Part shown: positions 1 through 55,752 of the stretch, one piece after another
How positions within the stretch are numbered: position 1 is the first letter of the stretch
How the letters are laid out: each line of letters starts with the position of its first letter
Assembly (NCBI RefSeq): GCF_042242105.1
Contig: NC_092032.1
Coordinates: 14,433,915-14,497,914, forward strand
Source: Pempheris klunzingeri
Lineage: Eukaryota > Chordata > Actinopteri > Acropomatiformes > Pempheridae
Direction: 5' to 3'
DNA length: 64,000 nucleotides
The notes under the pieces: generated by a model
Database searches by the model: none
What the model was told of the DNA's origin: nothing
Seen by the model: only the letters and a program-made list of their open reading frames with translations
Position numbers and translations under genes: made by a program

Positions 1-44225
<44,225 letters not shown>

Positions 44226-45264
44226 GGGAGGAGGGGGCGTCTGCACCCCCCCGCAGCCCCCCTCTCCTCCCCACCTCCCTGCTGTGCCGGCCCCCCCTCC
44301 CTCCTGCTCCACAGGGACTTCTCACCAGGTTTTCTCCCGGATCTGCTTACCGGCAGGAGCTCGGCGTACACGATGACACGTTAGGACTGCAGAATGGGCC
44401 CACTGGGCACCAACGGTATGAGGGAGTGAGATAAAAGCCGTTGTGCAGCTCCTGTTGGTGAGGACCTGACCTACAGGGGACAGAGGGAGGAGACAGCAGT
44501 GACATCGGCTCAGTCAGTGTCGGTTAAAAGTTCTGTACAGCTGCATCATGCTGCCATGGAGGGATTGTACAGCCTGACTGCCTAGACTGGATACTGGTGT
44601 GTCTGAGGGGGTGAATTATACAATATATATTTTCAGAAACAGTACAGAGTATGTGAACAGAGATTTCCACTTTATTGTCGGTGGGGTTATACTGTATAGG
44701 CCTTTGTATATCCATCAGGTTTCTACTTCTTTTCCTTTTTCTTTCAGTATGTTGTTTTCACATGGGTTGGCACATTTATCTGTATAGACCGTCGGTATTG
44801 CTTTTCAATACCACACCAGGCTTAATTGACTTTTCCACTGGCCGCTCTGCGCAGAGAGGCCGCAGCCGCACGGCATGACGTGAGCTGAAATCCTGCCACT
44901 GCGATCGATCGCGGCTCGGAGAGAAAGCTCTGAACACTCAGCATCGCTGTTGAATTAGTTTTTGATGTTTGGCTGGTTTCATTTTCTGAAAATGAAGATG
45001 TTTTTTTTTTTTTGTTAGTTTTTTTTAATGGGTGATGGGCGCAATCTATCCTTCTCATTCTTTTGATTGGTTGATTCGTCGATACCATTTTATGTATTTT
45101 TTAAAAAATTTTTTTGCATTTCTTTATTTCATTACTGCCGTGCCATTTTGTCCCTGACTAGAGTTTGCACATTTTTTTTCATTTGACATGTGGTACTAAT
45201 GCAAAATGACAAGACAGGCGCTTGTGAGTGTGTATGCTGAATATATTTTCTAAAGTGTAAGTGA

Positions 45265-45267
<3 letters not shown>

Positions 45268-45307
<40 letters not shown>
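45268..45307. repeat. (TG)20 microsatellite in plxdc2 3' UTR
   Basis: Twenty uninterrupted TG units. If the UTR call is right, the run is transcribed and probably polymorphic. UG repeats can be bound by TDP-43-type or CELF-type RNA-binding proteins. Confidence 0.9.
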
Positions 45308-45312
<5 letters not shown>

Positions 45313-45870
45313 AAAAGTGATCGGTTTACAGTAGTGACTGGATATCCACCTGCTTTTATGGGTGCATATGTTCGAGCTGGCTCTGCACAGTTGATTCTTA
45401 TTGATTTGAATCTGAGGTATCTGGATACAGTTTGTGAGCCAGAAAACGCACTGGTATGGTGGGAGTTTTCCTTGATTTTTACAGTGTGGTTTCCTTTTCC
45501 AGTGTGTCGCCAGCATAACCATTGGCTAGTATGTGTTTATGTTATGATTGGCTCATCCGTGTCAACAGAGTAATGTATATACCAAGGCCAAAACATTTGC
45601 AGATTCAGGTAACTCATGGCAAACATTTGTAGTATAGCAGGATAGTACAGAAAAACTTTTTTATTTTTTATGAGTGGCCTTTTTTTCTCTACTTTTTTAC
45701 TTAAATGTGAAATACTGTTCCAATCATTACTGTCACTGATCAACAGACAAGGCTTCTGACTCAACAAATTCAAACTGTTAGATATAGTTTCAAGATAAAA
45801 TCCTGTTTTTACACCAATGATTGTAGACTCATTTTAGAGACATTATCAGGATCCTGTAATTCTACTGAAA

Positions 45871-45876
45871 AATAAA
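45871..45876 (+). promoter_or_regulatory. candidate plxdc2 poly(A) signal AATAAA
   Basis: A canonical hexamer 1.65 kb after the plxdc2 stop codon. It is the first strong candidate before the downstream transposon. Confidence 0.45.
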
Positions 45877-46134
45877 ACGTGCAATATTACACCCGTTCAG
45901 TTTGACACTGAAAATGCATAAAAATAGCAATCATCTGGATTTTTTTCTTTCAATTCACACCTTCATCACATTGAGACCAAAGACTAATCAGCGTTTCAGT
46001 GAACTATATTTTCAAGTATTTACCTCAGCCTCCCCACAGCCTCAGCAGCCGTAACACCATGCAGATCTTACCAGTTATCGCTGTGGTGGTTTACTGGTTA
46101 TAGTGGTGTTTTTTTTCACAATATATAATAAATG

Positions 46135-46841
46135 TACACTACTCACAAAAAGTTAGGGATATTCGGCTTTCGGGTGAAATTTCAGGATGAACATAAAATG
46201 CATTCTAACCTTTCCAGGTGAACTTAATGTGACCTTCTCTAAACCTTTGAATGCACATGTCCAACTGTTCAGTGTTTCAGTACTTTTTGCACAAGTTGCT
46301 GTTCTCTAACAAGAAGCTTAACAGCAAAATTCACAACAGGTTTGATCCATGAATCGACCAATACATTTCCTGCTTCAGTCAGAATTGGTATTTAAACAGT
46401 CCTCCTCATCAAGCTGTTCACATTCTGACATCATGAGACCAAGACGACACCTAACTATTGATCAGCAGCACCTCAACACTGGAGGCTTCAAACAGGAAGT
46501 CCTCAGACGGAGGTGTTCACTGAGCTTAGAGGGTCACAGAGTGTCATCAGGAGGTTGTAACAGTGATACAGAGACTGGAAGAGTCACAGAAAGGAGAGGA
46601 GTGGACGTCCTTTGGCCACATCCCAATTTATTGAGACACTGAACATTTTTTGTTGTGGTATACCTACCACTGTTGTTAGATTTTCTTTCAATAAATTGTT
46701 TAAGATGAAGAAACTACCATTGCATGCTTCTACTTAAATGCCCTACTTTCATGATATAATATCACTGTCGCATTAACTTATTCCATTTTCCATAAATTTC
46801 ACCTGAAAGTCGAATACCCCTAACTTTTTGTGAGTAGTGTA
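46135..46841. mobile_element. Internally deleted Tc1/mariner element
   Basis: The left end (TACACTACTCACAAAAAGTT) and the right end in reverse complement form near-identical terminal inverted repeats about 45 bp long. Both abut TA dinucleotides, the target site of Tc1/mariner transposons. The interior has an open stretch starting at the ATG near 46433 (MRPRRHLTIDQQHL). It degenerates to a GRVTERRG segment reminiscent of the DNA-binding linker of such transposases and then stops. The catalytic region is absent, so this is a non-autonomous fossil. Confidence 0.85.
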
Positions 46842-46849
46842 CAGCCACG

Positions 46850-47730
46850 CTCTAAAGCCCTCCCCGTAGCAGCAGTTGTCCAATCGTAGCTAAGCAACTG
46901 TAACTAGGCAGGGAAAGCCTGTCATGTGACTGTAGTGACCAAGTCCTCATTCAGTTTAAAGAGTGGTGTCTCCAATTAGCCTCTCCAAAAAAAAATAAAG
47001 TACAAAAGTAAAGGTTTAAGGAATGATTTAAACAGTGTGTATCTGTCCTAAGGTTCACTGTTAGCATGCTGCAAGCGGCTAACTTGCTACAATAGTAACC
47101 GACTGTACTCCCAAGGCCAAGGAGCGCGCCATTAGCTTGCGATCCAACAATAATAGTTGGTTGTGTTAATGGTTTAGAGTTTTTTTTTAGGATTTTGACA
47201 ATATCGTCAGAACAGCGGTAGCGTTAACTGTTTTCAAACATTGGCTGTTACTCTTCTTTTAAAGACACCAATGGTTAGCTCTGAATGTATGCTAATACAG
47301 GAGAGGGATACACTAGGGTGAACATTAGCTACGCCAGACTAATCGATTATGGCTAGTCCCCATCCTAAGAAGAGGCTTTTCTGTGTTTAATTTAAAAGTG
47401 AAAACATGACAAGTATGCAAACTAAGCATCTGCTCGGGGTTAACGTTTTTGCCGTCTTTTGGCCACGTACATAATGTCACTAGCGGGACTAACTAGCTCT
47501 GCCTGGGACAGCCTTAGTTGTATACATTATGTAAGTTTTTTAGCCATCAATAAGTTGAGGCTAACCCAGCTGGACACACCAAAAAACTCAGCCGGTGACA
47601 GCGTTTTCGTTGTATCATTCATTCACTGTGTTACTTTCATCGTAAACTCCATATTTGACGTTCAAGAACAGAATGTTTAACAGGCGTAGCAACAGTAACT
47701 AAGGGGGGCGGGGCTTAGCTGAAGGCTGAC
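46850..47730. mobile_element. Degenerate DNA transposon-like repeat
   Basis: The left edge contains CCCCGTAGCAGCAGTTGTCC and the right edge contains GGCGGGGCTTAGCTGAAGG. In opposite orientation these look like imperfect terminal repeats, and the same end phrases occur at about 21880-23040. It is rich in GCTAAC/GTTAGC words. Superfamily and exact edges are unknown. Confidence 0.4.
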
Positions 47731-49686
47731 ATCCATCTAAACATCACCAACACACCCAAAGATGCACATAAGAGTCATGCACAAATACCAAATCAAGGAC
47801 TCACTGGCTGTTTTAAACCTCCACGCAGACCCTCCGTCACAGCTTCTCTGAGGCCTCATCAGTGTACCAACCCCGGCTTTTCAAACCCTCTTTTATGACT
47901 CCTCATAACTCCTTTCAGCATTAGGAGAGAGAATGAGGGTTATTTTTCATGGATACAGGTTTCTTTTTTGTCAGATTGATCCCTGTGGAGAAAATGCTCT
48001 TTGCAAGTGCTTGGAACATCTGCTTGTTGTACACTGCCACCTGAAACTGCAAGTGTTTTTTATAACCACTGTCAAAATGCAGTCTGAGAAGGTGGCTGAC
48101 GGTCGGATTTGTCTTAAAAGAAAAAAAACAAAAAGCCGAAAACTTTGATCATAGAAACGGGAGGTTGTCTCTAGCAGCTTCACTGGACTTGACTAATCAC
48201 TTTCACTCCCACTTTCTTAACAATGTTGTTTTAGATGAGGAAAAGCAGCATAGTGGTACTGTTGACATAGGATACTGCTGTGTGATCCTGCTTGTATCTC
48301 TGACTTGAGAGATGGTAAAGTCACACAGCTTCAGCGACGATTGCCGACATAAAGAAACAAGAACTGTGACCTTGTTTTATCTAATGACACTCCATAGCAC
48401 ACAAAATCACAGTATCATAGCTATCTGTAATTTCTGTAACTGCTGTTGTTTTGATTACATTTGAAATAATAAACAATGTTGGTAAATACAAAAACATGCT
48501 GAATATTTCTTTTGCACTTTTGCTGCTGTAGCCAAATGTATGCCTAAATGAAAATCCAAGTATCATAGGATAGAAGGGGCAAATTTAATGTATAACCAAT
48601 TCTATTAATCAGTATTCATGCATTGATTCAAAGCACTAGTACAAAGACCCCCTGAGCAGCTGGAAAACGCAAACACTTGTTCATTATTCTGGCTTGAATG
48701 GCAGCGTAATTAATTTTAAAATGAATGCCAATAAATTAAGATAAGATCTTGGGACAGATTAATTTGGATGAAAGCCAGTGTTTGACTGACAGGCTGCTGA
48801 ACGCTCTCTGACAAGTCGGGCACTTGATTTTGAAATCTTCCCACAGTTTTATGGAGCGCTTTTCTGTTTTTAAAAACGCAATTTTTTTGTTTACATCATC
48901 AATATCGGTCCTGAAAGAGAGCATGATGGTGGAAAATGCTGCCCGGTTTATGTGGAATCCTTGGATCAGGTAGATAGTGGAAGCGCTTACTCGCAGATTG
49001 AGAGATAGAGTACAGAGGGAAAGCTGAGTAAACAAGACAGCAAAATAAAGGCATGAAGGAGGAAAAGATTAGTGACAGAGGCCAGGCGGAGGTTGGCTTA
49101 GAGGCCGAAGGACGAAAAGAGAATTAAACTTCTATAATGTTTGGCACAAGAGCCATAACTCAAGGATGGAGTCAGGAAGTAATGGTGTGTGCTACATTAA
49201 CACAGGCCCTGCACATATTTCCTATAAACAGTAATAAGTGGGTGTTAAAGTTTGACATCCATCTACTGTATTTCCAATATCGGGTATTAATCTGATGTAG
49301 GCAAGGTCGTACCAGGGCCCAGTGATGCTGCTGCTGTTGTAAATATGCCCCATCATCTCTGACCTGATGTTTTACTGCCATCTAGTGGTCAGACTACAGA
49401 GCATGGCTGAAAAACGAGGGACATGGCTACATGCTACGAGCTTTACTTCCTGTCTCTTTACACAATATGACTGTGTAGATCCCTCCTATTCAGACTGTTA
49501 ATACTAAATTAGATCATTAAATCAGCTCAATTGGTTCAGTCTGTACCTGATACAAAAGATAAATCCTCTGTTTCTGTAAAATAAAATCACCTCAAAAACA
49601 CAATTTAACAAACTCAAGAGTCACATTTTGGGATCTTTACTTGTAAAAAAAGTCAAGAAACAAGTAGAATATGATCAAAATATACA
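47731..49686. other. Intergenic sequence between plxdc2 and the GIMAP-like gene
   Basis: No exon, RNA gene or repeat could be supported. The short open frames here lack splice context or recognisable products. Confidence 0.6.
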
Positions 49687-49692
49687 TTTATT
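49687..49692 (-). promoter_or_regulatory. candidate distal poly(A) signal for the GIMAP-like gene
   Basis: AATAAA on the minus strand, about 3.5 kb past the stop codon. I found no canonical minus-strand hexamer nearer the stop by eye. A variant signal could be used instead. Confidence 0.35.
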
Positions 49693-52600
49693 ATTACCTA
49701 ACAGACAAACACATTCCATCTTTGACAAGTAAATCTTGTTGCCTGCAGAGGGTACAGCAAAGGCCCGGAGAGATGACTCTTCTTCGTTCATTCATTTCTT
49801 AAGAGTAACTTGATTCCCGGAGAGAAACTGAATCACCTTTACAAACACTGCTACAAAGCTTGGCGATATCAGGTTGCCTGTGTAACAGCTGTGTCTGTGT
49901 TTACTGCACGTCCGCCACGTCCTGACCTTATTCTTTTCCTTTAGATTTTAATTAATTCTGCTCTTTTTTTTGGCTGCTGCATTGTTGCTTTGAAAATTCA
50001 TTCCAGAGAGCTGATTGCCAGAAGCCTTATCACTGAAAATGTTGCCAAGTGACATTAAACCAAATACAGTATCGCACACGTCTGTAGCAGTGTTTGTAAC
50101 TGTGATTCTTCAGAGCTGAAGTCCTCTTTCATGGTGTGTTTTTGCTAAATTTGAGTCCTCCAGCTCCACAGCAGGCCTGCTTCCTGTCTCAGGTTACTGT
50201 ATAAAATGTCAACAAACATGTCTGTATTTGACAACATTGGGTGAAATAGTCTGAGTGCATATCTGAGTATAGAGCATCAGGTTTCTCTGACGCAAAAGGC
50301 CAGCAGCTGCTATCTACAATATCTACAGCATTCCTACGACAAAAGGCTTTATGTCAGTTGATTTCAGTCCTTGCTACAGGGACCTTAGTGGTTTTCTATC
50401 CGACCACCTTGGTGATTTCATTCACTGGGTGTCCTGATGAAAAAAGGTCCAGATTTGATGGCTGGAGTGAAAACCAGCCAATCACTTCTGACTCTTTACC
50501 CTCAGGACCCTGATCGGTGATCTGTAATTTTCCACCAGGGTTCTTGAAAGTCATACCCACTTTAGCTGGTATTAGCACCTGATTCACACACATTTCTCCA
50601 GGTTACTAAAATCCCAACTAAAAGTGGGTAAAACTGGTGTGTTGTTGTATTATTGTACAGTTACACTGATAAACATGGATATATGTGAACTGAGCTGTAG
50701 CAGAGGGATTATGTTCGAGGTAAGGACTCATCTGTTTATGCTTTATGATGTCTTAAAGGCCCCATAAACACAGACACACAAGAGGCAGGACTGGAGTGAT
50801 TCAACTGGGTTGCACAGTTAACTACAGAACGTGACCATTGTTAGTTTATATTTCCATAAAGTGGGCGACAGTGACAGATCTGAGGGTCTGTCCGGAGCAG
50901 CTGAGCCCACTCTGTTAGCCAGAGCCACCCTCCCTTTGAAAGTCCAAAACTACAGAGGAGCCCTTAATGTGGCGGCTCCCATGTAGAATACGGCACTATT
51001 TCACCAAGTTCAGGCCCACCACAATCTAAAAACGACACAGCATAACTGAGCTGCTGCTTGCATAGTCTGGTACACCAGTTTTCTACAAATAATACCTAAA
51101 AGGTGTCCTGTGGAGGTATCTTGAGAAGGAGCAGAAGCTTTATATGTTTACATTCAGTGCTTCTCACAAAAACACACTGAGCTGAATGCATTTCCTTCCA
51201 CATAAAACATCTGTGATGTGGATTTTTTTCATAATATTTTCTACCCTGCCTTGTTTACATCCATGCTTGCTTGTTTGCCATCTTCTTCATCGCTGTCTTT
51301 GTCTGTGCGTTGCCTTGTTTCCTCATGTGTTACCGCTGCCAGCTGTGGATCAGTGGAAAAGTGTGAATCCTAACGGCTCAAATAAACATTCAACAAAAAG
51401 GGGCTTATGTAGGACTCTGAGAGTGCGAGCAACTCCAGCCAACAGCAGCCGATAAAACAGTGAATCTTATAGAAAGGCACTTTAGCAGAGAGCTCAAAGA
51501 GTGGCCGACACAATGCCAATGTCCTTGTGTACAGTCTTTCTAGCTTTGGTGGCCCCCTAGAAATGTCTCATGTCCTGGAGAAATAACTGCACTTTCATCA
51601 TTAAGACAGCGAACCCTGCTTCTACAGAGACTGCAACAAATACAGCACCAAATGTACTGAAGGTTCATGCAAAAAAAGTAGCAGGTGCACATGGCCCCAT
51701 GATTATTTTCATTATCGGTTCATCTGCTGCATTTTTAAAGGCAAAAAAATGTGAAAGATACCCTTCACAGTCCTCTAAAACCAAAGGCATATCTTGAAGT
51801 TGCTTAGTTTGTCCAAACACTCTAAAACCCAAAGATATTTAGTACATCATCAGAAAAAAAAGACAACTGAGAGGCCGTAAAGATTTTTTGCTTGGAAAAC
51901 GAAAGCTCTACATATAAGCGCATCCTTGCCTCAAGCATATCCCTCTGCCACAAAGTGATGTTAACATCTAAAAGATCCATTTAAGGGAAACAAAATTGCT
52001 CCTTTAAGGCAACAGACAATGGTCAGTGACTGCTTGAGTGCTTTTTAACTGTGCACTGAGAGTGTAATAAACACTGCAGCATGAGAAAAGCATTTACAGT
52101 TTGGTCACAACAAATGGGAATCGTTAAAAAGCAATTCCCTCAGTCATCAGCAGAATATTAGAGTAACAATTTAGTAGTGCAGTTCTGCCATTTGTAACCG
52201 CCATGACTAAGGAGTGTACACACCGGGTTTAAAACGATGGCGGTTACCTGTGTAACAGCTTGTGTTTCCTTGTGTTAGATTCAATTAAACCCGCCCCATC
52301 ACACATCCCTCAAGACACTTATTACAATCCTTACAACACTTCCCAAACAGTAGAACAAAATATCATCATATGAGGACACAGAGGAGTTTAAAATGAAAAA
52401 AAAAAGCTATTTATGTGGCAAAGCCCCCCCCCAGCCCACATCGTCACAGTGAGAAGATACCGCATCATAAAGAACAACTAAAACACACAGAAACACATCT
52501 GATTTGAAAAATAAATAAAATATATCACACTGGTTTGTACATTCAGTGAAACTTCAGTTAATTATCCTTTTCTGTCTAGTCAAATTAGCAGTTTTGCCAT

Positions 52601-53206
52601 CAGTACAGTAAGGCAGAGGCTCCATTAGTTGTGGTTTGAAGGTCCGAGAGCCAAGAGGGTCTTGTTAATCTACGATCAAACACACAGCGCATTATTTAAG
52701 GGCTTCATTTTAGGTAAATATAAACTAAATTCACATGCAGTGATGCCACTGTAAGTAGAGTGGTGTTAGAGAGGATGAAATCATGCTTCCTTTGTTTTTC
52801 TTGGGATGTTATGGTGAAAATGACAAATTCACAAATCAGAGGAGATGGGTGCAGCACAACTGTTAGCAAAAGTGTAAAAAAGTCTCATGCATTCCCACCC
52901 CACACAAAATAGATATAATGTTAGGGAAGGTAGACAAGTGCATCTGTTTTAAAGACCCTGTGAAGTGACATCTTCCTTAAAGCAGCTATAATCAATATTT
53001 TTATGAGCTGAAAGACGCTGTAGAGTTTAGCCGAGGGGAACTGCTGAGTTCACCAGGACATCATGTTCACATAAAAATATGATTACAGCTGCTTTAAAGA
53101 CCCAAACTCATTTCATGGGGTCTTTGATTCTAATCTTTCATTAACATAAAATAAGCAATAACGTTCAGAGCATTCTTCACTTTGACTTTCTTTTGAGATA
53201 AGTGCA
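49693..53206 (-). other. possible long 3' UTR or downstream flank of the GIMAP-like gene
   Basis: No coding sequence is supported here. A MITE lies at 52977-53097. The 3' UTR assignment rests only on the lack of a nearer canonical poly(A) signal. Confidence 0.35.
52977..53097. mobile_element. MITE with about 29-bp terminal inverted repeats
   Basis: The left end TTAAAGCAGCTATAATCA..ATTTTTATG is mirrored at the right end as CATAAAAATATGATTACAGC..TTTAA. One substitution and one indel separate the arms. The length is 121 bp, with no coding capacity. It lies 110 bp beyond the GIMAP-like stop codon. Confidence 0.75.
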
Positions 53207-53988
53207 TCACTCACTGGAAAGCGACACCACCTCCATGGCTTTTGACAATCCCAGGGCGGAGTTCTGTTTGGGCCGTGCCCCCAGCTCCCGCCCCTCCCTG
53301 GCTGTGTTCTGGTTGTCATCCAGCAGTTTCGTCTCTCCCGCCGCCTCCTCTGGGTTGTAGTGGCCGCCCTCATCTGCCACCATCTTCTCCACTTTCTCCA
53401 GCAAGCGTCCTACCTGGGGATGCTCCCCGAATATGCAGTTATTAATGACAAAGTACCTTCGCTTACACTTCTCCAGAACCCACTGCAGATCCTTGCCCTC
53501 CCTGCGAATGTACCGCTCGATTGAAATGGTCCTCAACACGTCTGCCCAGTTGAAAACCACAATTGTATGCTTCCACACACGCTCACCGAAGAGGCTGACG
53601 TGCTCCTCGATGCGAGCGCGGTCCACCTCTGTGAACATACCCACAGGGATGACAAGCAGGAAGGCATGAGGACCTGGAGGGCAAAGAGATGCTCCCCTCA
53701 CTATCTCCTCTTTATAGGAGGATGGTGTATCCTGGGCGGAGAACCAGCCTGGTGTGTCCACCACAGTCACCTGCCGCTCCTGCACCTCAGTCTGTCTCTT
53801 CACACAGAACTCAGCTGCTCGCTCCAAGCGAAACTCCTCTCGGCCTATGATGGTGTTTCCTGTCAGGCTCTTCCCCGGCCACCTCCAGCCCAGCATCACC
53901 AGACGAATTTCAGGCAGGCGGTTGGCAGCCTTGGCTGCAGCTGCTGCTGCTTTTTTGGCCTCCTCTTCTGTCCCAGAGGCATCTCCAG
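53207..53988 (-). CDS. GIMAP-like gene, exon 2 (whole G domain)
   Basis: The acceptor is ACCACAG on the minus strand at 53989-53995. This 782-nt exon carries the complete G domain and stop codon, in keeping with GIMAP genes, where most of the protein is on one exon. Confidence 0.88.
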
Positions 53989-54952
53989 CTGTGGTTATTA
54001 AATAGATATATTTCAGTGTTGGGACAGGTTGTAAAAATGCAAGTCTTACAAAAGAGTTTATACTAGGGATGTTGATAATAAACCACTTAGACATACGGAA
54101 TTTTGGCCAAATAATGATATCAGTTAAAGAGTTTAAAAAATATATTTATTTTGGTTATATGGTGCTTGTATAAAGTATAAAAACTAACTCGTGAATTAAG
54201 TGAACACATGAAATAGAGGTCACGGTGTGGATTTATGCTCCTCTCCACTCAGCAGGACCGTTTCTCTGTATCAGAGCCAACGGTCCTAAAGATAATCTTT
54301 ACTATAATCAGAAATTGAACCCATGAATTTTCTCTCGATCAACTAATAGATTAATTGACTACAATACAAAACTCACACTATAATTGGTTACATCCGTATA
54401 AAAAGACAAAACAATATATTTTCAATTGTAGGCCTTCTCTATGTGTAGCCTTTTGTTATGTGCTGTATGTTTTGAATGTCAATTAATCTATAAAGTTACT
54501 ATAATAATATAATATAATACAATACTCATCAGAAAACCCAGTTGTTTTACTTATAATGGTGTTTTACATGACTTTAAACGATTGTTCAGAAGGTCCAACT
54601 GTGCTAATTATCTAACTTTAAAAATCGAGCACTTAGCTTCCCAATTAGCAAACAATATATTGCTAGTTGTTAGAGAATACGGGCATGAAACTTAGTTAAT
54701 AACCGTGTAAGAAGAACATGAAAGTCCGTGAAATATTTCTACCCTTCTCTGTCATTACATACAGCATGAAACGTGTCACATTCCGGTTCAGGGTAACGTT
54801 TAGCCTGGAAACACTTTGCTAACTTAGCGCTAATTTTAATAGCCACGGTGACTTCCTGTGTTCGTTTGACAGCTCACAAGTTAACTACAGTATCAAAACA
54901 ATAATAAAGTGACTGGTTCACCTGCAGTCTGAAGTTCTCTATTCGTTTCCAT
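53207..54952 (-). CDS. GIMAP/AIG1-type GTPase (2 coding exons)
   Basis: Joining 54922-54952 to 53207-53988 gives 813 nt, 270 aa. The ATG at 54950-54952 opens METNRELQTA and the GT-AG intron preserves frame. After an Ala/Lys-rich linker (residues 15-33), the AIG1-type G domain carries a P-loop GWRWPGKS (44-51), a G3 DTPGW (88-92), the hydrophobic FLLVIPVG block (120-127) and the VINN stretch near 191-194. GIMAP proteins are guanine-nucleotide-binding proteins best known in lymphocyte survival and expanded in fish. The G4 position reads FNWAD rather than the usual (T/S)(R/K)xD, so base specificity may be altered. No transmembrane helix follows; the C-terminus is short and polar. The exact family member cannot be named. 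Confidence 0.87.
53989..54921 (-). other. GIMAP-like gene intron
   Basis: AT-rich noncoding sequence of 933 bp between the two exons. I see no repeat or nested gene in it. Confidence 0.75.
54922..54952 (-). CDS. GIMAP-like gene, exon 1 (start codon)
   Basis: A 31-nt coding exon, ATG to donor CTGCAG|GTGAAC. It joins in frame to exon 2 as TA|AGD. The reading frame of exon 2 runs open a little into the intron, which would otherwise suggest a false internal start. Confidence 0.75.
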
Positions 54953-55285
54953 ACTTTGTTTTACTCCTGGTCGTAGATTTATTCAGGAATTATTCGTCTT
55001 TAAGCGGCTACTTCGCCGGAAGACTTCCTTCTACCTGGTGACAAGTGACAAGCTAACCGGAATGTAATGACGTTGCTTCCGACCGTAGCCTTCACAATAA
55101 AAGCCTGACAAAGCAGGAAGCAAGATAACTACACGGGACATTTTAAGATGCAAAATGGTTAGAGGAAAATTAATTAAAATGTTTAAAGACAAAATAGACA
55201 GTAGTATTAGACAACATGCAGAGAATTGTTTTATTGTTGAACGCTGATAAAGCAATATATTTACAACATTAATGCAAAATCAGAC
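54953..55285. other. Upstream region of the GIMAP-like gene and 3' flank of chmp4c
   Basis: It contains GCCGGAAG (ETS-like) at about 55014-55021 and TGACGTTGCTTCCG at about 55067-55080. These are plausible promoter elements for the minus-strand GIMAP-like gene. chmp4c ends just upstream on the same strand, so the two genes are tandem and close. Confidence 0.5.
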
Positions 55286-55291
55286 TTTATT
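55286..55291 (-). promoter_or_regulatory. candidate chmp4c poly(A) signal
   Basis: AATAAA on the minus strand, about 400 bp after the chmp4c stop codon. Another hexamer lies at 55230-55235. The 55292-55690 stretch between is therefore taken as 3' UTR. Confidence 0.5.
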
Positions 55292-55690
55292 TACATCTAT
55301 ATAAACTACAGTTCTACACATTCTGCTCTATGTGCCAAAACACTTCAGTCATATCCTTGTTATGTGTTGATAAGGCCTATGAAAGTAGTGCATTATGTAA
55401 AGGTTATGCAAGAATGATTAATGTAAAGAAGAGAAAACAAAATAAGATAATAGAAAGATATAGAAACATACAAGCAGTTTGATTCCTTCATTCCTACAAT
55501 AGTTTAATTTCTTGATAAATATAACCTTTAAAGTGGCCAATAAGCAAAAAGCTTATTTTGAAAATAATACAATGCTCTTCATTTTCCCTAAAAACCTTCA
55601 AAATTGATATAAAAAGCTAAAAAAGACAGAAAGATCTTTCTATAATTTTTGTGTGTTACTTTCCCAAAGTGAGAGGCTGACTTAATGTAG

Positions 55691-55752
55691 TTAAGTTGCC
55701 CACGATGCCAGCATTTGCATGTCGTCATCATCCTCAACCCTTTTCTTGGTTG
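55691..55752 (-). CDS. chmp4c: chmp4c exon 5 and stop
   Basis: Acceptor TTTTTACAG; ends TAA. It encodes TTKKRVEDDDDMQMLASWAT, the amphipathic C-terminus that recruits the ALIX Bro1 domain in this family. Confidence 0.93.

Larger units (their letters stand above)
44226..45895 (+). other. plxdc2 probable 3' UTR
   Basis: Noncoding sequence from the stop to a good polyadenylation signal at 45871-45876. A second AATAAA lies at 46127-46132. It includes a C-rich start (to about 44310) and a (TG)20 tract at 45268-45307. The end is inferred from the signal only. Confidence 0.55.

Noticed and set aside
45132-45573. Overlapping Cys/Val-rich and His/Thr-rich frames in both directions
   Set aside because: They translate the (TG)20 microsatellite in the plxdc2 3' UTR. 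They are artefacts of simple sequence.
46349-46642. 97-codon frame between the Tc1/mariner terminal repeats, as a host gene
   Set aside because: It lies wholly inside the transposon and looks like a broken transposase N-terminus, so it is described with the element.
53567-54001. 144-codon plus-strand open frame opposite the GIMAP-like exon
   Set aside because: An antisense shadow of the G-domain coding sequence. It has no homology or independent signals.
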